Notes under the pieces: generated by a model
Seen by the model: the letters and a program-made list of their open reading frames with translations, nothing else
Told to the model about the DNA's origin: nothing
The model's database searches: none
Assembly: GCF_001613805.1 (NCBI RefSeq)
Contig: NZ_LPVY01000025.1
Coordinates: forward strand, 1 to 64,000
Origin: Thalassospira lucentensis
GTDB lineage: Bacteria; Pseudomonadota; Alphaproteobacteria; Rhodospirillales; Thalassospiraceae
Direction of reading: 5' to 3'
DNA length: 64,000 bases
Shown here: in pieces, positions 1 to 9,603 of the stretch
Layout: each line of letters begins with the position of its first letter
Position numbering within the stretch: position 1 is the stretch's first letter
Position numbers and translations under genes: made by a program

Positions 1-46
1 AGCCCGCGCGCAGACTGCGTAGGTTCAAATCCTGCCCCCGCAACCA
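1..46 (+). tRNA. 3' part of a class II tRNA, probably tRNA-Leu (partial)
   Basis: The window opens inside a tRNA. The T arm is clear: stem GTAGG/CCTGC around the loop TTCAAAT (19-35), then the 3' acceptor strand CCCCGCA, discriminator A and encoded CCA ending at 46. Just upstream, GCA-GAC-TGC forms a small extra arm, so this is a class II tRNA (Leu, Ser or, less likely, Sec). The discriminator A fits Leu rather than Ser, which has G. The anticodon lies before the window, so identity is inferred. Confidence 0.75.
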
Positions 47-57
47 ACTTTAAAAAA

Positions 58-82
58 GCTCGCCCTCGTGGCGGGCTTTTTT
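58..82 (+). terminator. Rho-independent terminator of the tRNA
   Basis: A 7-bp stem GCTCGCC / GGCGGGC (58-64 with 70-76, one G-T pair) closes a 5-nt loop and is followed by six T. It sits 11 nt after the tRNA CCA. Confidence 0.8.
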
Positions 83-101
83 AATGTTTGTTTGCCGGGG
101 G

Positions 102-163
102 CTTATGGATTGGAACCCGCAACAGGCCAAGCCTGTTGCCAGGTTCTTTGCGGAGCCCATAAG
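102..163. repeat. Nested imperfect hairpin
   Basis: Three nested inverted-repeat arms share one centre: CTTATGG/CCATAAG (102-108 with 157-163), GAACC/GGTTC (113-117 with 142-146) and CAACAGGC/GCCTGTTG (120-127 with 131-138, loop CAA). No T run follows, so it is not a plain terminator. It lies between the tRNA and its degenerate 3' copy. Confidence 0.6.
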
Positions 164-192
164 GCCGGAGCTGAGCGAACAAAGTGAGCGCT

Positions 193-211
193 AATCCTGC
201 CCACGTAACCA
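193..211 (+). repeat. Degenerate copy of the tRNA 3' end
   Basis: These 19 bases match the tRNA 3' end (28-46) at 17 positions, including the terminal AACCA. No acceptor 5' strand or D/anticodon arm precedes it, so it is not a second tRNA gene. It may be an old attachment-site duplication left by integration at the tRNA, or a decayed tRNA. Confidence 0.5.
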
Positions 212-236
212 CTTCTGCTATAAATGCCGGCGCTGT

Positions 237-1016
237 TTATCTTGATGGCACAATAGATTGGGCCGCTTCAACAACAAGCGGGGCAATTTCCGCTTCTGCG
301 CGTTCGATGGTCCAGCGGATCGATGGCAGGGAACAGTGGATGGCGCCAACCGGTATTCCGTCAATGCTGCAGATCGGGGCGGCAACGTTGACTTCATCGG
401 GTAAAACCTGCCCCTGTGTGGTGCAATATCCCTTTTCGCGTGCCATCAGGATATTGTCGAGTATGGCACCACGATCCATCGTTGTTCGCTGGGTGTATTG
501 CCGGGTTGGCCAATTGCTTACCGCGTCACGGATGGCTTGATCGGACTGGCGGCTCAGGATGACGCGCCCGGAAGATGCGACAAGTGCAGGCACCCGTCTG
601 CCGATCGCCGAAGCCCCGAAATTGGTGCGATGGTTGGGCATGCGCACGACATAAATAATGTCGGTTCCGATTGGCTCGGCCATGTTGATGGTTTGGGATG
701 TCTGGCGGCTCAGGTCGATCAGGCGCGGCATTGCCAACTGTGCCAGATAATCGGCCCACAAATAACTGTATGCCATTTCCAGATATTTGACGGCTGGCCG
801 AAACCGGCGGGTTTCCGGATTTTTTTCCAGATAGCCAAGCTCGTATAGTGTGTTGGCATATCGTTGTGCCGCACTCTTTTCAAGACCGGTAACCTTTACA
901 AGGTCGGCCAGGCCAAGTTCCGTTTTATCTTCGGAAAAAGCTTCAAGTATCCGCATGCCCTTTTCAAGGGATGTGACAAAAAGGGTGTCCTGCTGCCGGG
1001 CTTTGGCATCCGTCAT
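237..1016 (-). CDS. IclR-family transcriptional regulator
   Basis: A 259-residue protein, normal for the IclR family. Residues about 14-70 form the N-terminal winged helix-turn-helix ([13 protein letters not shown] start, then a recognition region [17 protein letters not shown]). Residues about 85-255 form the IclR effector-binding domain, with the typical GYCTTQGQ and NVAAPI segments. It is divergently placed from the peptide-transporter/GGT operon that starts at 1196, with overlapping palindromes in the shared intergenic region. It is therefore inferred to regulate that operon and probably itself. The ligand is unknown; a peptide or amino-acid derivative is the natural guess from context. 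Confidence 0.88.
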   Translation of the reverse strand: MTDAKARQQDTLFVTSLEKGMRILEAFSEDKTELGLADLVKVTGLEKSAAQRYANTLYELGYLEKNPETRRFRPAVKYLEMAYSYLWADYLAQLAMPRLIDLSRQTSQTINMAEPIGTDIIYVVRMPNHRTNFGASAIGRRVPALVASSGRVILSRQSDQAIRDAVSNWPTRQYTQRTTMDRGAILDNILMAREKGYCTTQGQVLPDEVNVAAPICSIDGIPVGAIHCSLPSIRWTIERAEAEIAPLVVEAAQSIVPSR

Positions 1017-1092
1017 GGTCGCATTTCCTCGTTTTTTTTAATGGCAAATGTGCTGGTTGACATGCTGCTTCCAGTTGCCTTATCGTAGTTAT

Positions 1093-1121
1093 ATACAGTA
1101 CGCTGTATTACAATATAATAC
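1093..1121. promoter_or_regulatory. Overlapping palindromes, candidate IclR operator
   Basis: Two perfect inverted repeats overlap: ATACAG-N4-CTGTAT (1093-1108) and GTATTA-N5-TAATAC (1105-1121). They lie in the divergent region between the regulator start (1016) and the operon start (1196). Binding by the adjacent IclR protein is inferred from position and symmetry only. Confidence 0.45.
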
Positions 1122-1195
1122 AAGGTGTTTTAAATACATCTAATGTGTCTTGCCGCAAATATTGCGAAGCAGGGCATTCATATCAGGAGGCTATA

Positions 1196-2713
1196 ATGAA
1201 ACAGATCCTTAAGGGGGCTGGAATCTTTGCCCTCGCCATGGCCGCTGCTGGAACAGCCGCTGCCAACAAAGCTGACGATACCCTCAATGTCGCGTTCTCC
1301 AAAGAACTTGAAAATGTCGACAGTTATTTCAACTCGGCGCGTGAAGGCGTCATCCTGCAACGCTCGATCTGGGACGGGCTGGTTTATCGCGATCCTTATA
1401 CGGGCGAGTATCAGGGCAATCTGGCGACGGACTGGAAATGGGTTGATGACAAAACCCTTGAATTCAATCTTCGTCAGGGCGTTACCTTCCACAACGGCGA
1501 GCCTTTTGATGCTGACGATGTGGTCGCGACCGTGAACTGGGTTGCGGACGAAAAGAACGGGGTTAAAACCCAGCGCAACGTCAACTGGATGGAAAGTGCC
1601 GAGAAGATTGACCAGTTCAAGGTCCGCATTCATCTGAAAGCGCCATTCCCGGCGGCGATTGAATATCTTGCCGGACCGGTGTCGATTTACCCCAACGAAT
1701 ATTATGCCGAAGCCGGTCCGACCGGCATGGGGCTTAATCCGGTAGGGACCGGTCCTTACAAGGTTGTTTCGGTTGAGCCGGGCAAGCATTTCGTGCTGGA
1801 GAAGTACGAAAATTATCACAAGGACAGCCCGAAGGGGCAGGCCAATATCGGTCGTCTTGATATCCGCACCATTCCCGATTTCAACACCCAGGCGGCCGAA
1901 CTGTTCAGTGGCGGTCTGGACTGGATCTGGCAGGTGCCGCCAGATCAGGCCGAAAGCCTTGGCGCGATGGGTGAATTTACCGTCGCCAACGAAAGCACCA
2001 TGCGCATCGGTTATCTGCAATTTGATGCCGCGGGACGCAGTGGTGAAGATAATCCGTTCACCAACAAGCTTATCCGTCAGGCAATTTCGCATGCGATTGA
2101 CCGCGATGCCATCGTTGCATCAATGCTCAAGGGAAAATCACGCGTCGTCAATTCGGCGTGCTTCCCGTCGCAGTTTGGTTGTGCACAGGATGTCGCTGTT
2201 TATGACTATGACCCTGAAAAAGCCAAACAGCTTCTTGCCGAAGCCGGTTATCCGGACGGACTTGAAATTGACTTCTATGCCTATCGTGATCGCGAATATG
2301 CCGAAGCCATGCTGGGCTATCTCGAAGCGGTCGGCATCAAAAGCAATTTCAAGCTTCTGCAATACTCCGCCCTGCGTGAACTGAGCATGAAGGGCGAGGT
2401 GCCGATGTCGTTCCAGACATGGGGATCCTATTCGATCAATGATGCGTCGGCGATCGTCAGCCAGTATTTCAAGCTTGGCAGTCTTGATAGCGCGCAAGAC
2501 GAGCAGGTCAAGGAATGGCTGGATGTTGCCGACAGTTCCGTCGATCCCGACGAGCGCAAGGAATACTACGCCAAAGCCCTGAAGCGTATTGCCGAGGAAG
2601 CCTATTGGTTGCCGTTGTTCTCCTATAACTCGAACTACGTGTTCACCAAGGATCTGGAATATGCACCGACCACGGATGCTATTCCGCGCTTCTTCCAGAT
2701 GAGCTGGAAATAA
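1196..2713 (+). CDS. ABC transporter substrate-binding protein, peptide/opine/nickel family (SBP_bac_5)
   Basis: A 505-residue periplasmic binding protein. The ATG at 1196 is chosen because AGGAGG lies at 1185-1190 and because it begins a clean signal peptide (MKQILKGAGIFALAMAAAGTAAA). An upstream in-frame start at 1145 would bury that signal. The mature part has the family-5 signature region around EGVILQRSIWDGLVYRD and FHNGEPFDADDVVATV. It is the first gene of an operon with two permeases and two ATPases, so it should set the specificity of that transporter. The downstream gamma-glutamyltransferase and M20 peptidase suggest small peptides or gamma-glutamyl compounds such as glutathione, but this is inference. 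Confidence 0.9.
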   Translation: MKQILKGAGIFALAMAAAGTAAANKADDTLNVAFSKELENVDSYFNSAREGVILQRSIWDGLVYRDPYTGEYQGNLATDWKWVDDKTLEFNLRQGVTFHNGEPFDADDVVATVNWVADEKNGVKTQRNVNWMESAEKIDQFKVRIHLKAPFPAAIEYLAGPVSIYPNEYYAEAGPTGMGLNPVGTGPYKVVSVEPGKHFVLEKYENYHKDSPKGQANIGRLDIRTIPDFNTQAAELFSGGLDWIWQVPPDQAESLGAMGEFTVANESTMRIGYLQFDAAGRSGEDNPFTNKLIRQAISHAIDRDAIVASMLKGKSRVVNSACFPSQFGCAQDVAVYDYDPEKAKQLLAEAGYPDGLEIDFYAYRDREYAEAMLGYLEAVGIKSNFKLLQYSALRELSMKGEVPMSFQTWGSYSINDASAIVSQYFKLGSLDSAQDEQVKEWLDVADSSVDPDERKEYYAKALKRIAEEAYWLPLFSYNSNYVFTKDLEYAPTTDAIPRFFQMSWK

Positions 2714-2738
2714 TCCTCCGGATCAGGGGTTCAGAACG

Positions 2739-3656
2739 GTGTTGGTATATACGTTAAAAAGGCTTGGCCTGGCCTTGCTGGTGACGCTTGCCGTCTCCAT
2801 GCTTAGCTTCGCGCTTCTCTATCTTTCGGGGGATCCCGCGGCGGCTATTGCGGGTGAAACGGCAAATGCCGAGGATATCGAAGCTGTAAGAATATATTAC
2901 GGCTTTGATCGACCATGGGTCGTTCAGTATGGCGAATGGATGTTCAATGCGATCAGGGGGGATTTCGGCACAAGCTATTACTTCAAGCTGCCGGTATCAC
3001 AATTGGTTGCCGAACGCCTGTCCGTCACGATGTTGCTTGGCGTCTGCGGAATCTCCTTTGCGCTTCTGACGGCTGTGCCTTTGGGTGTTGCCGCCGCCGT
3101 TCGCCCCAACAGCATTATTGACCGGATTGCTCTGTTCCTTTCGGTCATGGGGCAGGCCATGCCCAGTTTCTGGTTTGGCCTGGTCCTGATTGTTCTTTTC
3201 AGTATCAAGCTTCGCCTTCTGCCGCCTTCCGGCTCGGATAGCTGGCAGAATTTTGTGATGCCGACCATTGTTCTGGGCTATTACGCGATGCCCGCCATCA
3301 TGCGCCTGACCCGGGCCGGGATGCTTGACGTGCTGGGGGCGGATTATGTCCGCACCGCACGCGCCAAGGGGGCGGGTGAATTCCGGGTCATGTTCAAGCA
3401 TGCCCTTCGCAATGCCATCATCCCGGTTGTCAGTCTGGCCGCCGTGCAGATGGGCTTCATGCTGGGCGGATCGATTGTCGTTGAATCGATCTTTGCCCTG
3501 CATGGCGCGGGCTATCTGGCATGGGAATCCATTGGTCGTAACGATCTGCCAACCGTGCAGGCCCTGATTCTAGTGTTTTCGATGTTCTATATCGTCTTCA
3601 CCTTCCTGTCGGATTTGTTGAATGCGTGGCTTGATCCGCGCATGAGGGTGGGCTGA
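2739..3656 (+). CDS. ABC transporter permease, DppB type
   Basis: A 305-residue inner-membrane permease starting at a GTG 25 nt after the binding-protein gene. The N-terminal TM (LKRLGLALLVTLAVSMLSFA) and the DppB-type periplasmic region with GFDRPWVVQYGEW are clear. About six TM helices are present. The EAA loop (DYVRTARAKGAGEFRVMFKHA, residues about 206-226), which docks to the ATPase, is well conserved. It ends 1 nt before the partner permease, indicating tight translational linkage. Confidence 0.92.
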   Translation: MLVYTLKRLGLALLVTLAVSMLSFALLYLSGDPAAAIAGETANAEDIEAVRIYYGFDRPWVVQYGEWMFNAIRGDFGTSYYFKLPVSQLVAERLSVTMLLGVCGISFALLTAVPLGVAAAVRPNSIIDRIALFLSVMGQAMPSFWFGLVLIVLFSIKLRLLPPSGSDSWQNFVMPTIVLGYYAMPAIMRLTRAGMLDVLGADYVRTARAKGAGEFRVMFKHALRNAIIPVVSLAAVQMGFMLGGSIVVESIFALHGAGYLAWESIGRNDLPTVQALILVFSMFYIVFTFLSDLLNAWLDPRMRVG

Positions 3657-3657
3657 C

Positions 3658-4581
3658 ATGACCAACACGACCGAAACCATCAACACAGTGGCGCCAAAGG
3701 TTGAAGCTGAAGTCCTGAGCGGGCCGACACCACGCCAGATTTTGCTGACCAAAATCCTTGGTCACAAGGGGCTGATGTTTGGGGCCATCGTGCTTCTGAC
3801 CATTTTCCTGATGGCGCTTTTTGCACCACTTCTGGCGCCTTATGATCCGTATCAGCAGGATTTGATGCATCGGATGATCCCGCCCGTCTGGGATGCCAAG
3901 GGCAGTTGGGAAAACATTCTTGGCACCGATCATCTGGGGCGGGATTATCTTTCACGGTTGCTTTATGGCGCACGCATTTCATTGGCCATCGGGGCGATTG
4001 CGGCCCTGATTTCCGGCATCATCGGCACCAGCATGGGGGTTGCAGCCGGTTATTTCGGTGGCCGTGTCGATGCCTGTGTCACCTTTCTGATCAATGTGCG
4101 TCTTGCGATGCCCGTGGTTCTGGTGGCGCTGGCGGTGGTGGCGCTGTTTGGCGGATCACTTCAGGTGGTGATCACGGTTCTTGGCCTTTTGCTTTGGGAT
4201 CGGTTCGCGGTTGTGATGCGATCTGCCACGCTGCAATTGCGATCGATGGAATATGTTACGGCAGCCAAGGCCATCGGCTGTTCGACCAAGCGCATCCTGT
4301 TTAGCGAAATCATGCCCAATATCGCCAACAGCCTGATCGTGATTGTGACGCTTGAAATGGCGCATGCCATCCTGCTTGAAGCGGCCCTGTCGTTCCTCGG
4401 CCTCGGGGTACAGCCGCCAACACCGTCCTGGGGGTTAATGGTGTCGGAAGGCAAGCAGATGCTTCTGTTCCAGCCATGGATGATTGCCATCCCGGGTGTC
4501 GCGCTGTTCATCCTTGTTCTGGCGATCAATTTGCTGGGTGACGGTCTTCGTGACGTTTCCGCACCTGAAAACCGCAACTAG
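3658..4581 (+). CDS. ABC transporter permease, DppC type
   Basis: A 307-residue partner permease. An extended cytoplasmic N-terminus precedes the first TM (GLMFGAIVLLTIFLMALFAP). The DppC hallmark LGTDHLGRDYLSRLLYGARISL follows at about residue 85-107, and the EAA loop (EYVTAAKAIGCSTKRILFSEI) is near residue 200. It would form the heterodimeric channel with the preceding gene. The ATPase gene follows after 11 nt. Confidence 0.92.
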   Translation: MTNTTETINTVAPKVEAEVLSGPTPRQILLTKILGHKGLMFGAIVLLTIFLMALFAPLLAPYDPYQQDLMHRMIPPVWDAKGSWENILGTDHLGRDYLSRLLYGARISLAIGAIAALISGIIGTSMGVAAGYFGGRVDACVTFLINVRLAMPVVLVALAVVALFGGSLQVVITVLGLLLWDRFAVVMRSATLQLRSMEYVTAAKAIGCSTKRILFSEIMPNIANSLIVIVTLEMAHAILLEAALSFLGLGVQPPTPSWGLMVSEGKQMLLFQPWMIAIPGVALFILVLAINLLGDGLRDVSAPENRN

Positions 4582-4592
4582 AGGCCATCAGC

Positions 4593-5606
4593 ATGGAAAA
4601 CATTCTTTCTGTTCGCGGCCTGACGGTCGATATCCCGCTGGCGGCCGGAACGCTGCATGCCGTGCGCGGCATTGATTTCGATGTGAAGCGGGGGGAAACC
4701 CTGTGTGTGGTGGGCGAGTCCGGTAGCGGCAAATCCCTGACATCGCTTGCGATCATGGGGCTTCTGCCCAAGCAGGCGCAACGTTCGGCGCGGGTTCTGG
4801 ATTTTGAAGGTGTCGATCTGCAAACCGCGTCCAATCGGGATATGCGCAAACTGCGCGGCAACCGGATTTCGATGATCTTTCAGGAGCCGATGACTTCGCT
4901 TAATCCGGCATACACGATTGGCGATCAACTGACGGAAGCCCTTTTGCTTCATCGCAAGGTCCCCAAGCCGGTCGCACGTGATCGTGCCATCGAACTTCTG
5001 GAAAAGGTCGGAATCACGGCGGCGGCAAACCGCATGAAACAATATCCCCATCAGCTTTCCGGTGGTTTGCGCCAACGCGTGATGATTGCCATGGCCCTGA
5101 TGGGCGAACCTGATCTGATCATTGCGGATGAACCGACAACCGCCCTTGATGTCACCATTCAGGCCCAGATATTGCGCCTGCTGAAGGATCTTCAGCGTGA
5201 ATTGAACATGGCGATGATCCTGATTACCCACGATCTGGGCGTGGTGGCCCGCGTCGCGGACAAGGTTGCCATCATGTATGCCGGTGAAATGGTCGAAGCC
5301 GGGAGTGCCGCCGAAGTCTTTACCGCGCCAAAGCACCCCTATACCCGCGGGTTGCTTAATTGCATTCCGGTGCCGGGCAAAACCGCGGTTGGTGAACATC
5401 TGGGCTCGATCCCCGGTATTGTACCGTCTCTTATCGGTGATGTGGCCGGCTGTGCTTTCCGAAGCCGCTGTGACGAGGCAACCGCGCAATGTGCGTCCGA
5501 TATACCGGCCCGGATTTCACCCGCCGGGCATCTTTATCGCTGTGTTCACGATTATGACGGGCCTTCATCCCTGTCGATGAACCAGCCGAAATCGGGGGAA
5601 GCATAA
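4593..5606 (+). CDS. ABC transporter ATPase, DppD type
   Basis: A 337-residue ATPase of the oligopeptide family. It has Walker A GESGSGKS (about 43-50), Q-loop in [11 protein letters not shown], signature LSGGLRQR, Walker [14 protein letters not shown] and the H-loop ITHDLG. The C-terminal oligopeptide/dipeptide extension carries cysteines in the pattern GCAFRSRC...C...C, which in this family can bind an iron-sulfur cluster. Its stop overlaps the next ATPase start by one base (TAATG). Confidence 0.92.
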   Translation: MENILSVRGLTVDIPLAAGTLHAVRGIDFDVKRGETLCVVGESGSGKSLTSLAIMGLLPKQAQRSARVLDFEGVDLQTASNRDMRKLRGNRISMIFQEPMTSLNPAYTIGDQLTEALLLHRKVPKPVARDRAIELLEKVGITAAANRMKQYPHQLSGGLRQRVMIAMALMGEPDLIIADEPTTALDVTIQAQILRLLKDLQRELNMAMILITHDLGVVARVADKVAIMYAGEMVEAGSAAEVFTAPKHPYTRGLLNCIPVPGKTAVGEHLGSIPGIVPSLIGDVAGCAFRSRCDEATAQCASDIPARISPAGHLYRCVHDYDGPSSLSMNQPKSGEA

Positions 5607-6571
5607 TGTCCGTTCCGGTTCTTGAACTTGAAAATGTTTCCAAGATTTTTTCGATCAAGCAGGGCATCTTTGGCAAACGCAAGGATCTTCGTGCGGTTGA
5701 TGAATTGACGCTGAAACTGCAAAAGGGCGAGGTCCTTGGCCTTGTCGGGGAATCCGGCTGTGGCAAAAGTACCCTTGCGCGTATTTTGCTGGGACTGGAA
5801 ACGCCAACACAGGGCCGGGTTCTGGTCGATGGCGAAGATATCACCACCCATGACAGATCCTATCTGGCGCGCCGTATCCAGCCGATTTTCCAAGACCCTT
5901 ATTCATCACTGAACCCGCGCAAGACGATTGGCGATATCATTTCGCTGCCGCTACGGGTGCACAAGGTCGGCGATCCGCGTGACTGGGACAAACAGACCGC
6001 CGATATTCTTGATGTAGTCGGTTTGCCCAAACGGGTTTTGCGCAGTTATCCAAGCCAGCTTTCAGGCGGCCAACGTCAACGTGTGGCGATTGCGCGCGCC
6101 CTGATCATGCGACCGGAAATCGTGATCTGCGATGAACCGACTTCGGCCCTTGATGTGTCGGTACAGTCGCAAATCCTTAATCTGCTGTCGGATTTGCGCA
6201 ATGAATTCGGGCTGACCTATCTGTTCATCAGCCATAACCTTGCGGTGGTCGAACATCTTGCAACAAGGGTGGCGGTCATGTATCTAGGGCGCATTGTCGA
6301 AGAAGCAGATGCATCTTCGCTGTTTGCCGGTCCGGATCATCCTTATACCAATGCGTTGCTGGAATCCGTTCTGACACCGGACCCGTCCCTTGGGGTTCCC
6401 GATACGCAATTGGGGGCTGTATTCCCCAATCCGATCAACCCGCCCAGTGGATGTCATTTCCATCCGCGCTGCCCGCGGGCGATTGATATCTGTTCGACCA
6501 AGGCGCCGGTCGCGACCCTGCATCAGGGCAAGCGGGTTGAATGTCATCTGGTCGAAGGGGCGGTTCAATGA
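5606..6571 (+). CDS. ABC transporter ATPase, DppF type
   Basis: A 321-residue second ATPase. Walker A GESGCGKS, Q-loop IFQDPYSSLNP, signature LSGGQRQR, Walker B EIVICDEPTSALD and H-loop ISHNLA are all present, followed by the C-terminal HPRCPRA segment of the oligopeptide ATPase family. It completes a five-gene importer. Its stop overlaps the start of the gamma-glutamyltransferase gene (ATGA), so importer and enzyme are translationally coupled. Confidence 0.92.
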   Translation: MSVPVLELENVSKIFSIKQGIFGKRKDLRAVDELTLKLQKGEVLGLVGESGCGKSTLARILLGLETPTQGRVLVDGEDITTHDRSYLARRIQPIFQDPYSSLNPRKTIGDIISLPLRVHKVGDPRDWDKQTADILDVVGLPKRVLRSYPSQLSGGQRQRVAIARALIMRPEIVICDEPTSALDVSVQSQILNLLSDLRNEFGLTYLFISHNLAVVEHLATRVAVMYLGRIVEEADASSLFAGPDHPYTNALLESVLTPDPSLGVPDTQLGAVFPNPINPPSGCHFHPRCPRAIDICSTKAPVATLHQGKRVECHLVEGAVQ

Positions 6572-8154
6572 TCCGCGACAATTTTTCCAACATGCAGTCG
6601 GTCCGTAAAAACGTCGTCACTGTCGAAAATGGTGGAGTGGTCGCAGCCCAGCATAAGCTAGGCGCCCAGGTCGGAGCGGACATCCTTGCCGCTGGTGGCG
6701 ATGCCATTGATGCCGCGATTGCCACATCCTTTGCCATGGGGGTTGTCGAACCCTGGATGAGTGGCCCGGCCGGTGGCGGTGCCATGATGATCTATCGCGC
6801 CGATGAAGACCGGACCTATTGCATTACCTTCGGGATGCGTTCACCCGCCGGGCTTGATGTTGCGGATTATCCGTTATCGGGCGAAGGCGTTGCAGGTGAC
6901 CTGTTCCCGTGGGCACGTGTTGTCGGGGATCGTAACCAGATTGGCGCAACCGCGATTGCGGTACCCGGGACCGTTGCCGGTATGGGGTTTGCCTTTGACC
7001 GGTTTGGCACGATGCCGTGGCGTGATATTGTGTCGCCTGCGGCAAAGCTTGCGTCGGATGGGTTATCCGTTGACTGGTATGCTGCCCTTATCATTGCGTC
7101 TAGTACCCGCGAACTTGCCAAAAACCCGACCGCGGCGGAGACGTTTCTCGAAGACGGGCAGTGGCCGACTATTGCCGGATGGACGGCACTTTCGGACAAG
7201 CGGATCAATCTTGACCGGATGTCGGCCACGCTGCAACGCATCGCCGATAAAGGTGCGCGTGAATTTTACGAAGGTGATCTTGCGGCGGAAATCGTTGCCG
7301 ATGTCAGGGCTGCCGGGGGATGTTTGGCGCTTGATGACATGAAATCCTATCAGGCTATTTTGTCTGATCCGCTGGCGACATCCTATCGCGGGGGGACGGT
7401 CTACACGCCGCCTGCGATGACGGCGGGTGAAAACCTTGCGGAATGTCTGGAAATCCTGTCGCATCAGGATTTTGAGGGGACGTCACCGAGGGCGGATGCC
7501 TATGGGGCGTATGTCGATGCGCTTAAGACGACCTATAAACGCCGGTTGCGCGATATGGGGGACGTTGATGACAGTCGCGCCCCCGCCTGCACCACGCATT
7601 TCAGTGTGACGGATCGACATGGCAACATGGTGGCTGTGACCCAGACATTGCTGTCCATTTTCGGATCCAAGGTCGTGCTGCCTGGAAGCGGGCTTTTGAT
7701 GAATAACGGGATCCTGTGGTTCGACCCCGAACCGGGACGGCCAAACTCGTTAGCGCCCGACAAACGATGCCTGATGAATGTCTGCCCGGCAATCGGTCAG
7801 CAAAAGGACCGGCGTTTTGCCATCGGAGCATCCGGCGGGCGAAAGATTTTGCCAGCCATCCTGCAACTGACATCCTGCCTGATGGATTTCGATATGACCC
7901 TCGAAGACGCCTTTCATCAGGCGCGGGTCGATTTTAGCGGCGGCGATACGGTGATCATCGATCAAAGCCTTTCGCCCGATATCGTTGCGGCCCTTGGGGA
8001 ACGCCATCGTTGCGTGACCACGCGCCGGACCGCTTTCCCCTATGCCTTTGCCTGCCCGGCGGGGGTTCTTCGTCAGGGGAACATCAATCAGGGTATGACC
8101 GAAATCATGTCGCCCTGGGGCGATGCGGTGGCGGAACACCGGGATGGTTCGTGA
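6568..8154 (+). CDS. ggt: Gamma-glutamyltransferase family protein, no signal peptide
   Basis: A 528-residue N-terminal-nucleophile hydrolase of the gamma-glutamyltransferase family, which cleaves gamma-glutamyl bonds such as that in glutathione. The start at 6568 overlaps the ATPase stop (ATGA); an in-frame start 27 nt upstream lies inside the ATPase gene. The self-processing site ACTTHFSVTD puts the nucleophile at about Thr342. Downstream are the glycine-rich and GSGLLMNNGI segments of the small subunit. Bacterial enzymes are usually periplasmic, but this one starts MIRDNFSNMQSV with no signal peptide. It is therefore predicted to act in the cytoplasm on compounds brought in by the linked ABC transporter. 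The exact substrate is unknown. Confidence 0.88.
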   Translation: MIRDNFSNMQSVRKNVVTVENGGVVAAQHKLGAQVGADILAAGGDAIDAAIATSFAMGVVEPWMSGPAGGGAMMIYRADEDRTYCITFGMRSPAGLDVADYPLSGEGVAGDLFPWARVVGDRNQIGATAIAVPGTVAGMGFAFDRFGTMPWRDIVSPAAKLASDGLSVDWYAALIIASSTRELAKNPTAAETFLEDGQWPTIAGWTALSDKRINLDRMSATLQRIADKGAREFYEGDLAAEIVADVRAAGGCLALDDMKSYQAILSDPLATSYRGGTVYTPPAMTAGENLAECLEILSHQDFEGTSPRADAYGAYVDALKTTYKRRLRDMGDVDDSRAPACTTHFSVTDRHGNMVAVTQTLLSIFGSKVVLPGSGLLMNNGILWFDPEPGRPNSLAPDKRCLMNVCPAIGQQKDRRFAIGASGGRKILPAILQLTSCLMDFDMTLEDAFHQARVDFSGGDTVIIDQSLSPDIVAALGERHRCVTTRRTAFPYAFACPAGVLRQGNINQGMTEIMSPWGDAVAEHRDGS

Positions 8155-8220
8155 AACACAAAATGTTCTGTCGTTCCTTTGGGAATTTGATGGCTTATCG
8201 GAAAAAACAAGGATCAATCA

Positions 8221-9603
8221 ATGTCAACGCGTGCTGATGCTATCGAAAATGTAACCCGGTATTTTGAAGATGGGCAGTTTATCGAAGAACTGCGTCGAAT
8301 GGTCGAACAGAAAACCGAAAGCCAGAAGCCCGATAATCTCGAGGCGCTTTATGGCTATCTTACCGATGTGATTGTTCCGATGGTGCGCGATATGGGGTTT
8401 GAAACCCGCATCATTGATAATCCCAAACCCGGTTTCGGACCGTTCCTGTTTGCCGAACGCCGCGAAGGCGACGATTTGCCGACCGTCCTGACATACGGGC
8501 ATGGCGATGTGATCCTCGCACAGGAAGGTGAATGGCGCGAGGGCCTTGAACCTTTCAAGCTGGTGATCGAAGGTGATCGGGTTTACGGGCGCGGTACGGC
8601 GGATAACAAAGTGCAGCATTGCATTAATCTGGCGGCCCTGCGGTCGGTCATTCAGACACGTGGCGCCTTGGGTTTTAACTGCAAGGTCATCATTGAGATG
8701 GGCGAAGAGGCGGGGTCGCCCGGCCTTGCCGAACTGTTTACCAATTATCGCGATCTTTTTGCCGCCGATGTCCTGATTGCATCGGATGGCCCGCGCCTGA
8801 GTGCAGAACGCCCGACCATGTTCATGGGGTCACGCGGGGCGATTAATTTTGCGCTGTCGCTTAAATATCGCGAAGGCGGGCATCATTCCGGGAACTGGGG
8901 CGGTTTGCTGAAAGACCCGATGATTGTTCTTTCGCATGCGATTGCATCCATCGTTGATCGTCGCGGGCAAATACAGGTGCCGGAATGGCGGCCCGATAGC
9001 CTGAATGAAGAAGTCCGTGAGGCCCTCAAGGATTGTGCAATCACCCAACCTGAAACCGGGCCTGCGATCAACCCTGACTGGGGCGAGGAAAGCCTGTCAC
9101 TGGCGGAAAAGGTTTATGGCTGGAACAGCTTTGCTGTACTTGCGGCAAAGGCCGGTAACCCGGAAAAACCGGTCAATGCGATCGCGCCTGAAGCCATTGC
9201 GCATTGCCAGTTGCGTTATGTGGTCGGAACGGATGCGGATGGCATTCTGCCGGCTTTGCGCCGACACCTTGATAAACATGGCTTTACGGATGTTGAAATC
9301 ATTCCCTCGGCAAAGGGGTTCTTCCGGGCAACCCGGCTTGACCCATCCCATCCGTGGGTCACGCGTGTACGCGATTCAATCATCAAGACCACCGGAACCA
9401 AACCGGCAATCCTGCCCAATCTTGGCGGGTCGCTGCCTAATGATACATTTGCCTATATCCTTGATTTACCGACCGTCTGGGTGCCGCACTCCTATGCGTC
9501 ATGCTCTCAGCATGCGCCCAACGAACACATCCTGCAAAGCCTCAGCCGACAGGCCCTGCAAATGATGGCCGGTGTGTTCTGGGATATCGGCGATACGGCT
9601 TGA
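8221..9603 (+). CDS. M20-family metallopeptidase/deacylase
   Basis: A 460-residue cytoplasmic zinc hydrolase of the M20 (ArgE/DapE/carboxypeptidase) family. Metal and catalytic residues are visible: His94 and Asp96 in TYGHGDVI, Asp128 in GRGTADNK, and Glu162-Glu163 in MGEEAG. A dimerisation domain follows at about 205-330, including [10 protein letters not shown]. It has no signal peptide. It begins 66 nt after the gamma-glutamyltransferase with AAGGA upstream and ends the operon. It probably hydrolyses dipeptides or N-acyl amino acids released from imported substrates, e.g. Cys-Gly if glutathione is used; the substrate is inferred. Confidence 0.87.
   Translation: MSTRADAIENVTRYFEDGQFIEELRRMVEQKTESQKPDNLEALYGYLTDVIVPMVRDMGFETRIIDNPKPGFGPFLFAERREGDDLPTVLTYGHGDVILAQEGEWREGLEPFKLVIEGDRVYGRGTADNKVQHCINLAALRSVIQTRGALGFNCKVIIEMGEEAGSPGLAELFTNYRDLFAADVLIASDGPRLSAERPTMFMGSRGAINFALSLKYREGGHHSGNWGGLLKDPMIVLSHAIASIVDRRGQIQVPEWRPDSLNEEVREALKDCAITQPETGPAINPDWGEESLSLAEKVYGWNSFAVLAAKAGNPEKPVNAIAPEAIAHCQLRYVVGTDADGILPALRRHLDKHGFTDVEIIPSAKGFFRATRLDPSHPWVTRVRDSIIKTTGTKPAILPNLGGSLPNDTFAYILDLPTVWVPHSYASCSQHAPNEHILQSLSRQALQMMAGVFWDIGDTA

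Noticed and set aside
100-211. Possible second complete tRNA ending in AACCA at 211
   Set aside because: No acceptor 5' strand complementary to CCCACGT, and no D or anticodon arm; only the 3' end is tRNA-like.
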